This document shows positions 16,788 through 27,268 of a DNA stretch of 64,000 nt, one piece after another. How positions within the stretch are numbered: the stretch's first letter is position 1; each line of letters starts with the position of its first letter. Source of the DNA: Salinisphaera dokdonensis (GTDB taxonomy: Bacteria > Pseudomonadota > Gammaproteobacteria > Nevskiales > Salinisphaeraceae); NCBI RefSeq assembly GCF_040361215.1, contig NZ_APND01000001.1, positions 868,001 through 932,000 of the forward strand. The letters are read 5' to 3'. The position numbers and the translations under genes are program-made. The notes below the pieces were generated by a model that ran no database searches, was not told where the DNA came from, and saw nothing but the letters and a program-made list of their open reading frames with translations.

Positions 16788-16925
16788 GAATACGTTTCCC
16801 GTAAATTAAAGCCGTGAGAACACTCTTAGGCGCACGAAGAATACGCCTGTCGCGGCAGCGATACAAAAATACGCGTGCGTACGGCTGGCACGCTTACGTC
16901 ACGACAGAATCGGACACGGCACGCG

Positions 16926-17468
16926 TCAGGAAAGTTCATACCGGCCACGCATGTCGACGCCGCGATGGCTGACACGGGGCTCGGTCGCGTCCTCGAACAG
17001 GCGGATCGTACAGAATCCCTGCTGGGCATCCATTTCAAACCAGTGCACCCGCTCCGGCGGCACACGGACGTAGTCACCGGCCTCGCACTCGAGCGCCAGA
17101 ACGGTATCGTCGTCTGCCCGCAGGTAGAGCACGCCGCCGCCATGAATGAGCACCTGGGCTTCTGCCACATCGTGCGCGTGCTCGGTCATGAGCTCGCGCT
17201 CGAGCTTTGCCCGCCGCGGATGCGAGGGAAGAATACGGGTGACATCGAGTGCCACACGCGGAATGCGCGAGAGCAGATGATCGAGCGGCTCGATATAGCT
17301 ACCGATGATCTCGTCATGCCCCGCTTCGCCGTCGAAAGACACCGCCGGAAGTGTGACGTGCTCGTACTGCACGCCGAGGTCAACCAGGCGCGCTGCGATA
17401 CAGGCTCGGTCGGTGTCGCAAAGCGACAAGGTGCACGACTCGCGGCAATCTCGATATAGCTTGGTCAT
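16926..17468 (-). CDS. mtnD: Acireductone dioxygenase (cupin, methionine salvage)
   Basis: The 180-residue protein matches the ARD cupin in its whole C-terminal half. Metal ligands are His97 and His99 (EHAHDVAE), Glu103 and His142 (VHWFEM), followed by CTIRLFEDATEP. ARD oxidises acireductone to the 2-oxo acid of methionine in the methylthioadenosine salvage pathway (Fe form), or to methylthiopropionate and CO (Ni form). The family's usual Arg two residues after the metal-binding Glu is Gln here. No other mtn genes are in the window, so the partner enzymes must lie elsewhere. A short dyad lies in the upstream leader. Confidence 0.75.
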   Translation of the reverse strand: MTKLYRDCRESCTLSLCDTDRACIAARLVDLGVQYEHVTLPAVSFDGEAGHDEIIGSYIEPLDHLLSRIPRVALDVTRILPSHPRRAKLERELMTEHAHDVAEAQVLIHGGGVLYLRADDDTVLALECEAGDYVRVPPERVHWFEMDAQQGFCTIRLFEDATEPRVSHRGVDMRGRYELS

Positions 17469-17506
17469 TGTTCGAATCCCGCCATCTCTCGATGCCGCTG
17501 GGATAG

Positions 17507-17528
17507 GACCCCGTCTTTCTATGGGGTC
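17507..17528 (-). other. Short dyad in the mtnD leader region
   Basis: GACCCC at 17507 and GGGGTC at 17523 can form a 6-bp stem with a 10-base loop, 39-60 bases upstream of the mtnD start. No T run follows on either strand, so it is not an intrinsic terminator. It could be a leader structure of mtnD or the processed end of the upstream aconitase mRNA. I cannot match it to a known riboswitch. Confidence 0.3.
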
Positions 17529-17652
17529 GGTGCCCCCAAGATCCCGCGTCGATCGCAGGCCCGGGCCGACGCCGTCTATAACGACGACGCCGACATATTA
17601 TACGAACCCAGATGACGCGAGGATGGCAACGGAAAGCGGTCACCTGATAGTG

Positions 17653-19584
17653 CTAGCCCTGATCACGTTTCCAGTTGATCAGGCCGCCGGCCATGAGAAT
17701 CTCGACCTGACGCGGCGACAGACCATGCCGACATTCGATCGGCTCGCCACCCTTGACCTCGACGGTCACGGTATCGCTTTCGGCGAGCGCCTTGTGCAGC
17801 CCCTTGATGGACAGCTTGGCGCCTTGCTTGAGCGATTCGTGATCGTCGCTATTGGTATAGATCAGCGGCAGAACACCGAAGTTGACAAGGTTCTGCCAGT
17901 GAATCCGAGCGTAATCCTTGGCGATGACGGCGCGCAGGCCGAGATAGCGCGGCGCGATTGCGGCATGCTCGCGTGAACTGCCCTGCCCATAGTTGGAACC
18001 GCCCACGATGATGTGGTCACCGGTGCTCTTCGCGCGGGTCGGATATTCCTCATCGACCACGTCGTAGACAAACTCGGCAATCGCCGGAATGTTCGAACGG
18101 AACGGCAACACCTCGGCGCCGGCACGCATGATCTCGTCGGTGGAGATATCGTCACCGACCTTGAGCAGCACGGGCAGTTCGAACTCGTCCGGAATGCCGT
18201 CGAAGTCGGGCAGCGACTTGATGTTCGGCCCCTTGACCAGTTCGACCTTGCGAGCGTCTTCGAGATCCAGCGGCGCCTCCATCATCTGGTCATTGATGAC
18301 CGGATCGTCGGGATTGGCGACCTTCGGATAGTCAAAGTCCAGCGTGCGCGGATCGGTGATCTTGCCCATAAGGGCACTGGCGACCGCGGTTTCGGGCGAG
18401 CACAGGAAGACCGAGTCTTCCTTGGTGCCCGAACGGCCCGGGAAGTTACGCGGCGTGGTGCGCAGACTGTTGCGACCGGACGCCGGCGCCTGTCCCATGC
18501 CGATACACCCGTTACAACCAGCCTGGTGAATACGTGCGCCTGAACCGATGAGCACGCCGAGGCGATCGTCGCGAGCGAGCGTCTGAAGCATCGCGCGCGA
18601 GGACGGGTTCACGTCGAACGAGACATGCTTGGACGCTTGCCGACCGCGCATCATCTCGGCGGCCATGGCGAAGTCGCGATAGCCGGGGTTGGCCGACGAG
18701 CCGACATAGGCCTGATACAGCTCGTCACCAGCCAACTCTTCCACGGGCACGACATTGCCCGGGGACGTCGGCTTGGCGATTAGCGGAATCAGCGTCGACA
18801 GGTCGATTTCGTCGTGCTTGTCGTATTCACAGCCTTCGTCGGCGACCCATTCCTCGTATTCGTCCTCGCGGCCCTGCGACTTCAGAAACCGTTTGATCTC
18901 CTGATCCGCCGGGAAGACGGTCGTGGTCGCGCCCAGTTCGGCGCCCATGTTGGCGATCACATGCCGATCCATGGCCTCGAGGTTGTCGAGACCCGGCCCG
19001 TAGTACTCGATGATCGTGCCGACACCGCCCGATACGCCGTGGCGGCGTAGCATCTCTAGGATGACGTCCTTGGCAGAGACCCAATCGGGTAACTTGCCGG
19101 TCAGTTTCACGCCGAACACCTTCGGCATCTTGGTGTAAAGCGGCTCGCCGGCCATGGCCATGGCCACTTCCAGACCGCCCGCGCCAATTGCGAGCATGCC
19201 CATCGAGCCGCCCGCGGGCGTGTGGCTATCCGAACCCAACAGCGTTTTGCCGGGACGGCCAAAGCGCTCCATGTGCACCGCATGCGAAATACCGTTGCCC
19301 GGGCGCGAGTAATACACGCCGAAACGTTCGCACGCCGATTGCAGGAACAGATGGTCGTCCGGGTTCTTGTTATCTTCCTGGATCAGGTTGTGGTCGACGT
19401 ACTGGGCCGAGATCTCGGTTTTCACCCGGTCGAGCTTCATGGCCTCCAGTTCCAGCATGACCAGCGTGCCGGTCGCATCCTGGGTCAAGGTCTGGTCGAT
19501 ACGCAGGGCGACTTCCTTGCCCGGCGTCATCTCGCCTTCCAGCAAGTGCGCTTCGATCAGTTTCTGGGCGACGTTCTGTGCCAT
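17653..19584 (-). CDS. Aconitate hydratase (single-chain ~640-residue type)
   Basis: The 643-residue aconitase is of the short type seen in Desulfovibrio/Geobacter and many other bacteria, converting citrate and isocitrate in the TCA cycle. Landmarks are ALRIDQTLTQDATGT, GSDSHTPAGGSMGML, CNGCIGMGQAPASGRNS with two cluster Cys, and NYGQGSSREHAAIAPRYLG in the swivel domain. The usual first Fe-S ligand, Cys in IGSCTN, reads GSSANPGYRDF here, so that Cys is Ser. GGAGG precedes ATG 19584. Sitting immediately upstream of complex I, divergently transcribed, it fits central respiratory metabolism. Confidence 0.85.
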   Translation of the reverse strand: MAQNVAQKLIEAHLLEGEMTPGKEVALRIDQTLTQDATGTLVMLELEAMKLDRVKTEISAQYVDHNLIQEDNKNPDDHLFLQSACERFGVYYSRPGNGISHAVHMERFGRPGKTLLGSDSHTPAGGSMGMLAIGAGGLEVAMAMAGEPLYTKMPKVFGVKLTGKLPDWVSAKDVILEMLRRHGVSGGVGTIIEYYGPGLDNLEAMDRHVIANMGAELGATTTVFPADQEIKRFLKSQGREDEYEEWVADEGCEYDKHDEIDLSTLIPLIAKPTSPGNVVPVEELAGDELYQAYVGSSANPGYRDFAMAAEMMRGRQASKHVSFDVNPSSRAMLQTLARDDRLGVLIGSGARIHQAGCNGCIGMGQAPASGRNSLRTTPRNFPGRSGTKEDSVFLCSPETAVASALMGKITDPRTLDFDYPKVANPDDPVINDQMMEAPLDLEDARKVELVKGPNIKSLPDFDGIPDEFELPVLLKVGDDISTDEIMRAGAEVLPFRSNIPAIAEFVYDVVDEEYPTRAKSTGDHIIVGGSNYGQGSSREHAAIAPRYLGLRAVIAKDYARIHWQNLVNFGVLPLIYTNSDDHESLKQGAKLSIKGLHKALAESDTVTVEVKGGEPIECRHGLSPRQVEILMAGGLINWKRDQG

Positions 19585-19855
19585 CGGGTGCCTCCAATCG
19601 GTTGTTGACCTCACCATAGCTCGCACGGCCGATTTAGCCAAAGAACCTGCATCGATTGCTCATTTATTCGAGTGCATGGTTCGCCAAATCGGGGGCAAAT
19701 CGGCTACCGTTATCGCTTCGATGCGCTGCGCATCGGCTGGCTACGAGGGGACGCCGGCTTACGGCTTCTTTCTGTACACTGCACCTACTACTCGTCGCGA
19801 GTGCTCGCGAGGGGTCATCGGTTCGCGATGGCTTCGCGTAGAATAGGAACACGTT

Positions 19856-20302
19856 ATGGATGCCGCTACCGAACAAGCCGTCGTGCTTTGGCCCCTGCTG
19901 CTTTTCACGGCCGGTGCGCTGGGCCTGATTCTAGCCATGCTCGGCATATCGGCTGTACTGGGCGGCCGCCATAACTCGCGCCTGGGCAATCAGCCGTACG
20001 AGTCGGGCATCAAGCCGACCGGCAGCGCCCGGATGCGCTTTTCGGCCAAGTTCTATCTGGTGGCGATCATCTTCGTGCTCTTCGATCTCGAAGTGGTCTT
20101 CATCTTCTCCTGGGCCATCGCCGCGCCCGCGCTGGGCTGGCCCGGCTACTTCGCATTCCTGTTCTTCCTCGGCGTGCTGACACTGGGCCTGATCTACGAA
20201 TGGCGCATCGGCGCACTCGACTGGGCGCCCAAGGCGCCGCGGCAGTATCGCCTCGACGCGATCGAGAGCAACCGTCGCCGCAACCTCGACTCCGCGTCAT
20301 GA
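19856..20302 (+). CDS. nuoA: NADH-quinone oxidoreductase subunit A
   Basis: This 148-residue membrane subunit with three transmembrane helices has the conserved loop NQPYESGIKPTGSARMRFSAKFYLVAI and the acidic FVLFDLEVVFIFSWA second helix. NuoA sits at the hinge between the hydrophilic arm and the proton-pumping arm of complex I, near the quinone site. It is the first gene of the nuo operon; AGGAAC lies 5 bases before ATG 19856. The C-terminal tail (RQYRLDAIESNRRRN) is longer than in E. coli. The gene diverges from the aconitase across a 271-base spacer that should hold the operon promoter. Confidence 0.95.
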   Translation: MDAATEQAVVLWPLLLFTAGALGLILAMLGISAVLGGRHNSRLGNQPYESGIKPTGSARMRFSAKFYLVAIIFVLFDLEVVFIFSWAIAAPALGWPGYFAFLFFLGVLTLGLIYEWRIGALDWAPKAPRQYRLDAIESNRRRNLDSAS

Positions 20303-20360
20303 AGACGCGTCGAGCTCATGAACACGATTTTCGATTGAACCATCGACAGGACAATCTTTG

Positions 20361-21017
20361 ATGGCATGGTCACTCACGAGCACTGACAAGAATCCGAAAC
20401 CGGGTTCGGCCGGTGGCGACGACGCCAGTGGCGGCACGATCGAGGACGCGCTGGCGCGTAATGTGGTTACCGCGAAGCTCGACGACATGGTCGCCTGGGG
20501 CCGCAAGCACTCGATGTGGCCGTTCAACTTCGGCCTGTCCTGCTGCTATGTGGAAATGGCTACCGCCCTGACCGCACCGCACGATATGGCCCGCTTCGGC
20601 TCGGAGGTCATCCGTGCCACCCCGCGTCAGTCGGACGTGATGGTGATCGCCGGCACCTGCTTTCTGAAGATGGCGCCGGTGATCCAGCGTCTCTACGATC
20701 AGATGATGGAGCCGCGCTGGGTCATCTCCATGGGCTCCTGCGCCAACTCCGGCGGCATGTACGACATCTATTCCGTGGTCCAGGGCGTGGACAAGTTCCT
20801 GCCCGTGGACGTGTATGTGTCCGGCTGCCCGCCGCGGCCCGAGGCCTTCCTCGAAGGCCTGCTGCTGCTGCAGGAAAACATCGGCGCGGAAAAGCGCCCG
20901 CTGTCCTGGATGATCGGCCCGCAGGGCGTGACCCAGCGGCCCAAGCTATCCATGCGTGATCGCAAGCGCACCGAACGCCTCTCGGCCACTACCCTGCGTA
21001 CGCCGGATTCGGTCTGA
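20361..21017 (+). CDS. nuoB: NADH-quinone oxidoreductase subunit B
   Basis: The 218-residue subunit carries cluster N2, the last Fe-S centre before quinone. All four ligands are visible: adjacent Cys61 and Cys62 (GLSCCYVEM), Cys127 (SMGSC) and Cys156 (SGCPPRPE). The first 40 residues are a polar extension (DKNPKPGSAGGDDASG) as in E. coli. ATG 20361 is preceded by AGGAC; a TTG just upstream is in frame. It ends where nuoCD begins (TGATG overlap). Confidence 0.96.
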   Translation: MAWSLTSTDKNPKPGSAGGDDASGGTIEDALARNVVTAKLDDMVAWGRKHSMWPFNFGLSCCYVEMATALTAPHDMARFGSEVIRATPRQSDVMVIAGTCFLKMAPVIQRLYDQMMEPRWVISMGSCANSGGMYDIYSVVQGVDKFLPVDVYVSGCPPRPEAFLEGLLLLQENIGAEKRPLSWMIGPQGVTQRPKLSMRDRKRTERLSATTLRTPDSV

Positions 21018-22765
21018 TGCTGGATCGAGTGAACATTCAGCAGCAGCTGGCCGAACGCTTCGGCGAGCGCGCCCTGCACGAGCAGATCACCGCGGACGGC
21101 ATGCCCACGCTGTGGATCGGCCGCGATCTGATCTGCGACGTGCTCAAGTTCCTGCGCCAGGACAGCACACCGCATTATCGGATGCTGTTCGATATCACCG
21201 CGATCGACGAGCGCGTGCGCGAAAATCGCATCAATCAGCCGGCCGGCGATTTCACGGTGGTCTACCACCTGCTGAGCCTGTCGCCGGTTGCCGAGATTCG
21301 GCTCAAGGTCAGTCTGTTCGACGACGACCTCACCACCCCGACCGCGACCCATATCTGGCCCAACGCCAACTGGTACGAGCGCGAAGTCTGGGACATGTTC
21401 GGGATCACCTTCGACGGGCACCCGAACCTGCGCCGGATTCTCATGCCGCCGACCTGGAAAGGTCATCCACTGCGCAAGGACCACGCTGCGCGCGCCACCG
21501 AGTTCGAGCCGCTGCATCTCGATCCCAAGCGCCAGGACGAGGAAGAAGACGCACTGCAGTTCAAGCCCGAAGACTGGGGCATGAAGCGCGAGTCCGAGGA
21601 CAGCGAGTTCATGTTCCTCAACATGGGCCCGAACCACCCGTCGGTGCACGGCGTTTTCCGTATCGTGCTTCAGCTCGACGGCGAAGAGATCGTTGGTGCG
21701 GTGCCGGATATCGGCTACCACCACCGCGGCGCCGAGAAGATGGCCGAGCGCCAGTCCTGGCACACCTATATTCCGTATACGGATCGCGTGGATTATCTCG
21801 GCGGCGTGATGAACGAGCTGCCGTACGTGATGAACCTCGAGCACGTGCTCGGCATCCAGGTGCCGGAACGGGTCAAGGTCGTACGCGTGATGCTCTGCGA
21901 GTTCTTCCGTATCACCAGCCACCTGATGTTCTTCGGCACCTACGTGCAGGACATCGGCGCGATGAGCCCGATCTTCTGGATGTTCTCGGACCGCCAGAAG
22001 GCCTATGACGTGATCGAGGCGATCTGCGGTTTCCGCATGCATCCGGCCTTCTTCCGTATCGGCGGCCTCGCGATGGACCTGCCTAACGGCTGGGATCGCA
22101 AGGTCAAGGAATTCATCGACTGGTTCCCGCCGCGGCTGGCCGAATACAAGAAAGCCATGGCGCGCAACAGCGTGCTGGTGAAGCGCTCCAAGCATATCGG
22201 CGCCTACTCCCAGGATGAGGCGATCGACTGGGGCATCACCGGCGCCGGCCTGCGCGCGACCGGCGTGGACTTCGACCTGCGCAAGGCGCGGCCCTACTCC
22301 GGCTACGAGAACTTCGACTTCGAGGTCCCGCTGGGCACCAATGGCGACTGCCAGGATCGGCTCGACGTCCGTATCGAAGAGATGTTCCAGAGCTGTCGCA
22401 TCATCGAGCAGTGCATGAAGAACATGCCGTCCGGTGACTACAAGGCCGACCACCCGCTGACCACGCCGCCGATGAAAGAGCGCACGATGCACGACATCGA
22501 AACGCTCATCGCACACTTTCTGACCGTGAGCTGGGGCCCTGTGCTACCGGCGATGGAATCGTCCTGCATGGTCGAAGGCACCAAGGGCCTGAACAGCTAC
22601 TACAGTATTTCCGACAAGCATACGATGAGCTATCGCACGCGCATCCGTACGCCCAGCTTTGCCCACCTGCAACAGATCCCGTTGATCTCGCAGGGTGGCC
22701 TGGTGGCGGATCTGGTCGCGATCATCGGCTCGATTGACTTCGTGATGGCAGACGTGGACCGATGA
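21017..22765 (+). CDS. nuoCD: NADH-quinone oxidoreductase fused subunits C and D
   Basis: This 582-residue fusion of the 30-kDa NuoC domain (to about residue 180, with the PNANWYEREVWDMFGI signature and the RRILMPP loop) and the 49-kDa NuoD domain (from about 200, with NMGPNHPSVHGVFRI, GYHHRGAEKMAE and the quinone-site His/Tyr segments) contributes the quinone-binding cavity beside NuoB. The fusion is typical of Enterobacteria, Pseudomonas and related Gammaproteobacteria, an aid to placing the organism. ATG 21017 overlaps the nuoB stop. Confidence 0.96.
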   Translation: MLDRVNIQQQLAERFGERALHEQITADGMPTLWIGRDLICDVLKFLRQDSTPHYRMLFDITAIDERVRENRINQPAGDFTVVYHLLSLSPVAEIRLKVSLFDDDLTTPTATHIWPNANWYEREVWDMFGITFDGHPNLRRILMPPTWKGHPLRKDHAARATEFEPLHLDPKRQDEEEDALQFKPEDWGMKRESEDSEFMFLNMGPNHPSVHGVFRIVLQLDGEEIVGAVPDIGYHHRGAEKMAERQSWHTYIPYTDRVDYLGGVMNELPYVMNLEHVLGIQVPERVKVVRVMLCEFFRITSHLMFFGTYVQDIGAMSPIFWMFSDRQKAYDVIEAICGFRMHPAFFRIGGLAMDLPNGWDRKVKEFIDWFPPRLAEYKKAMARNSVLVKRSKHIGAYSQDEAIDWGITGAGLRATGVDFDLRKARPYSGYENFDFEVPLGTNGDCQDRLDVRIEEMFQSCRIIEQCMKNMPSGDYKADHPLTTPPMKERTMHDIETLIAHFLTVSWGPVLPAMESSCMVEGTKGLNSYYSISDKHTMSYRTRIRTPSFAHLQQIPLISQGGLVADLVAIIGSIDFVMADVDR

Positions 22766-23229
22766 AACTCTCGCAGACCGAAATCGAGGCCATCCAGCAC
22801 GAGATGACCCTGTACGAGGATCCGGGCGCCGCGACCATCGAGGCGCTCAAGATCGTGCAGGAACATCGCGGCTGGGTATCCGACGAATCGCTGGAAGCCG
22901 CGGCTGCGGTCGTGGGCGTCACGCCGACCCAGATGGAAGCGGTGGCGACCTTCTACAACCTGATCTTTCGCCAGCCGGTCGGCCGGCACGTGATCATGAT
23001 CTGCGATTCGATATCCTGCTACCTGACCGGGTACGAGGAAATCCTGGCGTACCTCAAGAAGACGCTGGCCATTGAGTTCGGCCAGACCACGCCGGATAAC
23101 CGCTTTACCCTGCTGCCGATCTGCTGTCTGGGCAACTGCGACAACGGCCCGGCCATGCGTATCAATACCGATTACCACGGCCGGCTCACACCGGAGAGAG
23201 TGGACGCGATTCTGGCGGAGTACCCCTAG
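22762..23229 (+). CDS. nuoE: NADH-quinone oxidoreductase subunit E
   Basis: The 155-residue thioredoxin-like subunit carries the off-path [2Fe-2S] cluster N1a. Ligands are Cys81 and Cys86 (CDSISC), Cys122 and Cys126 (CLGNC). It associates with NuoF and NuoG in the NADH dehydrogenase module. ATG 22762 overlaps the nuoCD stop by ATGA, so translation is probably coupled. Confidence 0.96.
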   Translation: MKLSQTEIEAIQHEMTLYEDPGAATIEALKIVQEHRGWVSDESLEAAAAVVGVTPTQMEAVATFYNLIFRQPVGRHVIMICDSISCYLTGYEEILAYLKKTLAIEFGQTTPDNRFTLLPICCLGNCDNGPAMRINTDYHGRLTPERVDAILAEYP

Positions 23230-23252
23230 GCGCAAGCCGAGGAAAAGCGAGC

Positions 23253-24569
<1,317 letters not shown>

Positions 24570-24583
24570 CGCACGGTTTAGCG

Positions 24584-27268
24584 ATGGCAACGATCAAGAT
24601 CGACGGCAAGCAGTTCGAGGTGGACGACACCGACAACCTGCTCAAGGTCGCCCTCTCCAAGGGCTTCGACCTGCCCTATTTCTGCTGGCACCCGGAACTG
24701 CATTCGGTCGGTGCCTGTCGCCAGTGCGCGGTGAAGCAGTACAAGGACGAAAACGATACCGAAGGCCAGATCGTGATGGCCTGCATGACGCCGGCCAGCG
24801 ATGGCGGCTGTTTCTCGATCGCCGATCAGGAATCGAGCGATTTCCGCGCCCAGGTCGTCGAATGGTTGATGATCAACCATCCGCATGACTGCCCGGTCTG
24901 CGAGGAAGGCGGCGAGTGCCACCTGCAGGACATGACCCTGATGACCGGCCATACGCGCCGGCGCTATCGCGGGCCCAAGCGGACCCATCGCAACCAGGAT
25001 CTCGGCCCGTTCATCAATCACGAGATGAACCGCTGTATCGCCTGCTATCGCTGCGTGCGCTACTACCGCGACTATGCCGATGGCGACGATCTTCGTGTGC
25101 TCGGCTCGCATTCCAATGTCTATTTCGGCCGTGAAGCCGATGGCCCGCTGAACAGCGAGTTCTCGGGCAACCTGGTCGAGGTCTGCCCGACCGGCGTGTT
25201 TACCGACAAGACGCTCGGCGCGCATTACACCCGCAAATGGGACATGCAGAACGCCCCGGGCATCTGCACCCACTGCTCGCTGGGTTGCAACACCAGCCCG
25301 GGCTCGCGTCAGGGCGTGCTCAAGCGCATCCAGAACCGCTACCACGGCGAGATCAACCACTATTTCCTCTGCGATCGCGGCCGCTTCGGCGCCGGTTTCG
25401 TCAATCGCGAAGACCGTCCGCGCCAGCCCCTGCAGCGCGACGCCAACGGCGTGCTCGAGCCGCGGGACATGGACGCCATGCTGGCCTCGCTCAAGAGCGT
25501 GCTGGCCGAGGCGAACGGGCTGGTCGGCATCGGCTCGCCGCGCGCGTCGCTGGAAGACAACTACGCCCTCCGGCATCTGGTCGGTGCCGACAATTTCCAT
25601 AACGGCATGAGCGCGCCGGACAGCCACGCCAGCCGTGCAGCGCTGTCGCTGCTGCGCGGCCACGCCGGGCGTCTGCCGACGATGCGCGAAGTCGAGTCCT
25701 GCGACGCGGTGTTTGTCCTCGGCGAAGACGTCACCCAGTTCGCGCCGCGGCTGGCATTGGCCCTGCGCCAATCCGTACGCAACAAGCGCTACGAGCTGGC
25801 CAAGGCCGCCAACATTCCGAAATGGCATAACCGCGCCGTACGTGACGAGGGGCATTTCTTCTTCAGCCCGCTGTTCATGGCGGTACCGGCCGCGACCCGT
25901 CTCGACGACGTCGCCACCGAACTATTCCATCTGCGCCCGGCGCGTATCGCCGAGCTCGGCTTTGCGGTTGCAGCGATGCTCGACGACGCCGCGCCCATGC
26001 CGGCCGATCTCGACGACGCCACCCGTGCCCACGCCGAGACCATCGCGACCGCACTCAAGAGTGCCAAGAAGCCGCTGATCGTCGCCGGTACCAGCCTCGG
26101 CAGCGAGGCTGTGCTGACGGCCGCCGGTAACGTGATGCGCGCGCTCGAATCCGTGCACGACGACGCCGGCCTGTTCGTCACCCTGGGCGAGGCCAACAGT
26201 CTCGGCATGGCGATGATGAGCGATCGCGATGTGGACGACGCATTCGACGCGATCACGTCGAACCGCGCCGACACGCTCGTCGTGATGCAGAACGATCTCT
26301 ACGAGCGCGCCCAGCAGGGCAAGGTCGACGCCGCGATCAAGGCCGCGAAGAACCTGATCGTGCTGGATCACAGCATGACCGCGACCATCGCCAAGGCCGA
26401 CTATGTGCTGCCGGCCGGCAGTTTTGCCGAATCCGACGGCACGCTGATCAACAACGAAGGCCGTGCCCAGCGCTTCTTCCAGGTCTTCATCCCGGAAGCG
26501 CCGCTGCAGGAAGGCTGGCGCTGGTGTGCCGACCTCAACCGTGCGGTCGGCAAGCCGGTGCACTGGCACGGCATGGACGACCTGATCGATGCGATCGAGA
26601 CCGAGTGCCCGCAGTTCACCGGCATCAAGGAGGCCGCGCCAAGCACGAGCTTCCGCAAGTCGGGCATGCGTTTTCCGCGCAGCCCGCATCGCTTCTCCGG
26701 CCGTACCGCGCTGTATGCCAACGTCGACGTGCGCGAGAAACGCCCGGAAGTCGATGCCGACTCGCCGTTGGCCTACTCCATGGAGGGCTATCACGGCAGC
26801 GAGCAGCCGCCGGCCTTGATGTCCTATGCCTGGGCGCCGGGCTGGGATTCGAACCAGGCCGCGATCACCCGTTTTCAGGATGAAGTGGGTGGCCATCTCA
26901 AAGGTGGCGATCCCGGCACACGCCTGCTCAAGGTCGATGCCAGCGTGCCCGCTTACTCACCCGCCGAGCCCAAGCTGGTCAAGGGCTGGCAGGCGATCCC
27001 CCGCTATCACATCTTCGGCAGTGAATCGCAGTCGGCCAAGGCGCCGGCGATTCAGGAACGTATGCCGAGGGCCTGGTTCACGGTTAACGAAGCGGCCGCG
27101 AAGTCGCTCGGGCTGGCTGCGGCCGACACCCTGCGCCTGACCATCGACGGCGAGATCCATTCGCTGCCGGTGACCATCGATCCGAGCATGCCCGACCAGA
27201 CCATCGGCGTACCGATCGGCGCGCACGGGCTGATGGGCGTACGTCTGCCGGCGGAGGTCAATCCCTGA
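24584..27268 (+). CDS. nuoG: NADH-quinone oxidoreductase subunit G
   Basis: The 894-residue subunit carries most Fe-S clusters of the electron wire. The N-terminal ferredoxin domain shows the N1b ligands (FCWHPELHSVGACRQC and a later Cys), then HDCPVCEEGGEC for the His-ligated cluster, CIACYRC for the next, and CTHCSLGCN with a distal Cys (HYFLCDRG) for the extra N7 cluster found in E. coli-type NuoG. A long molybdopterin-oxidoreductase-like domain without cofactor follows (roughly 300-880). The length and N7 group it with the E. coli-type. ATG 24584 is 14 bases after the nuoF stop; a much longer upstream frame overlaps nuoF and is rejected. Confidence 0.95.
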   Translation: MATIKIDGKQFEVDDTDNLLKVALSKGFDLPYFCWHPELHSVGACRQCAVKQYKDENDTEGQIVMACMTPASDGGCFSIADQESSDFRAQVVEWLMINHPHDCPVCEEGGECHLQDMTLMTGHTRRRYRGPKRTHRNQDLGPFINHEMNRCIACYRCVRYYRDYADGDDLRVLGSHSNVYFGREADGPLNSEFSGNLVEVCPTGVFTDKTLGAHYTRKWDMQNAPGICTHCSLGCNTSPGSRQGVLKRIQNRYHGEINHYFLCDRGRFGAGFVNREDRPRQPLQRDANGVLEPRDMDAMLASLKSVLAEANGLVGIGSPRASLEDNYALRHLVGADNFHNGMSAPDSHASRAALSLLRGHAGRLPTMREVESCDAVFVLGEDVTQFAPRLALALRQSVRNKRYELAKAANIPKWHNRAVRDEGHFFFSPLFMAVPAATRLDDVATELFHLRPARIAELGFAVAAMLDDAAPMPADLDDATRAHAETIATALKSAKKPLIVAGTSLGSEAVLTAAGNVMRALESVHDDAGLFVTLGEANSLGMAMMSDRDVDDAFDAITSNRADTLVVMQNDLYERAQQGKVDAAIKAAKNLIVLDHSMTATIAKADYVLPAGSFAESDGTLINNEGRAQRFFQVFIPEAPLQEGWRWCADLNRAVGKPVHWHGMDDLIDAIETECPQFTGIKEAAPSTSFRKSGMRFPRSPHRFSGRTALYANVDVREKRPEVDADSPLAYSMEGYHGSEQPPALMSYAWAPGWDSNQAAITRFQDEVGGHLKGGDPGTRLLKVDASVPAYSPAEPKLVKGWQAIPRYHIFGSESQSAKAPAIQERMPRAWFTVNEAAAKSLGLAAADTLRLTIDGEIHSLPVTIDPSMPDQTIGVPIGAHGLMGVRLPAEVNP

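Noticed and set aside
20768..22516. A 582-codon open frame on the minus strand opposite nuoCD
   Set aside because: It is antisense to an unambiguous, fully conserved nuoCD and lacks a start signal or recognisable domain; long antisense frames are expected in GC-rich DNA.
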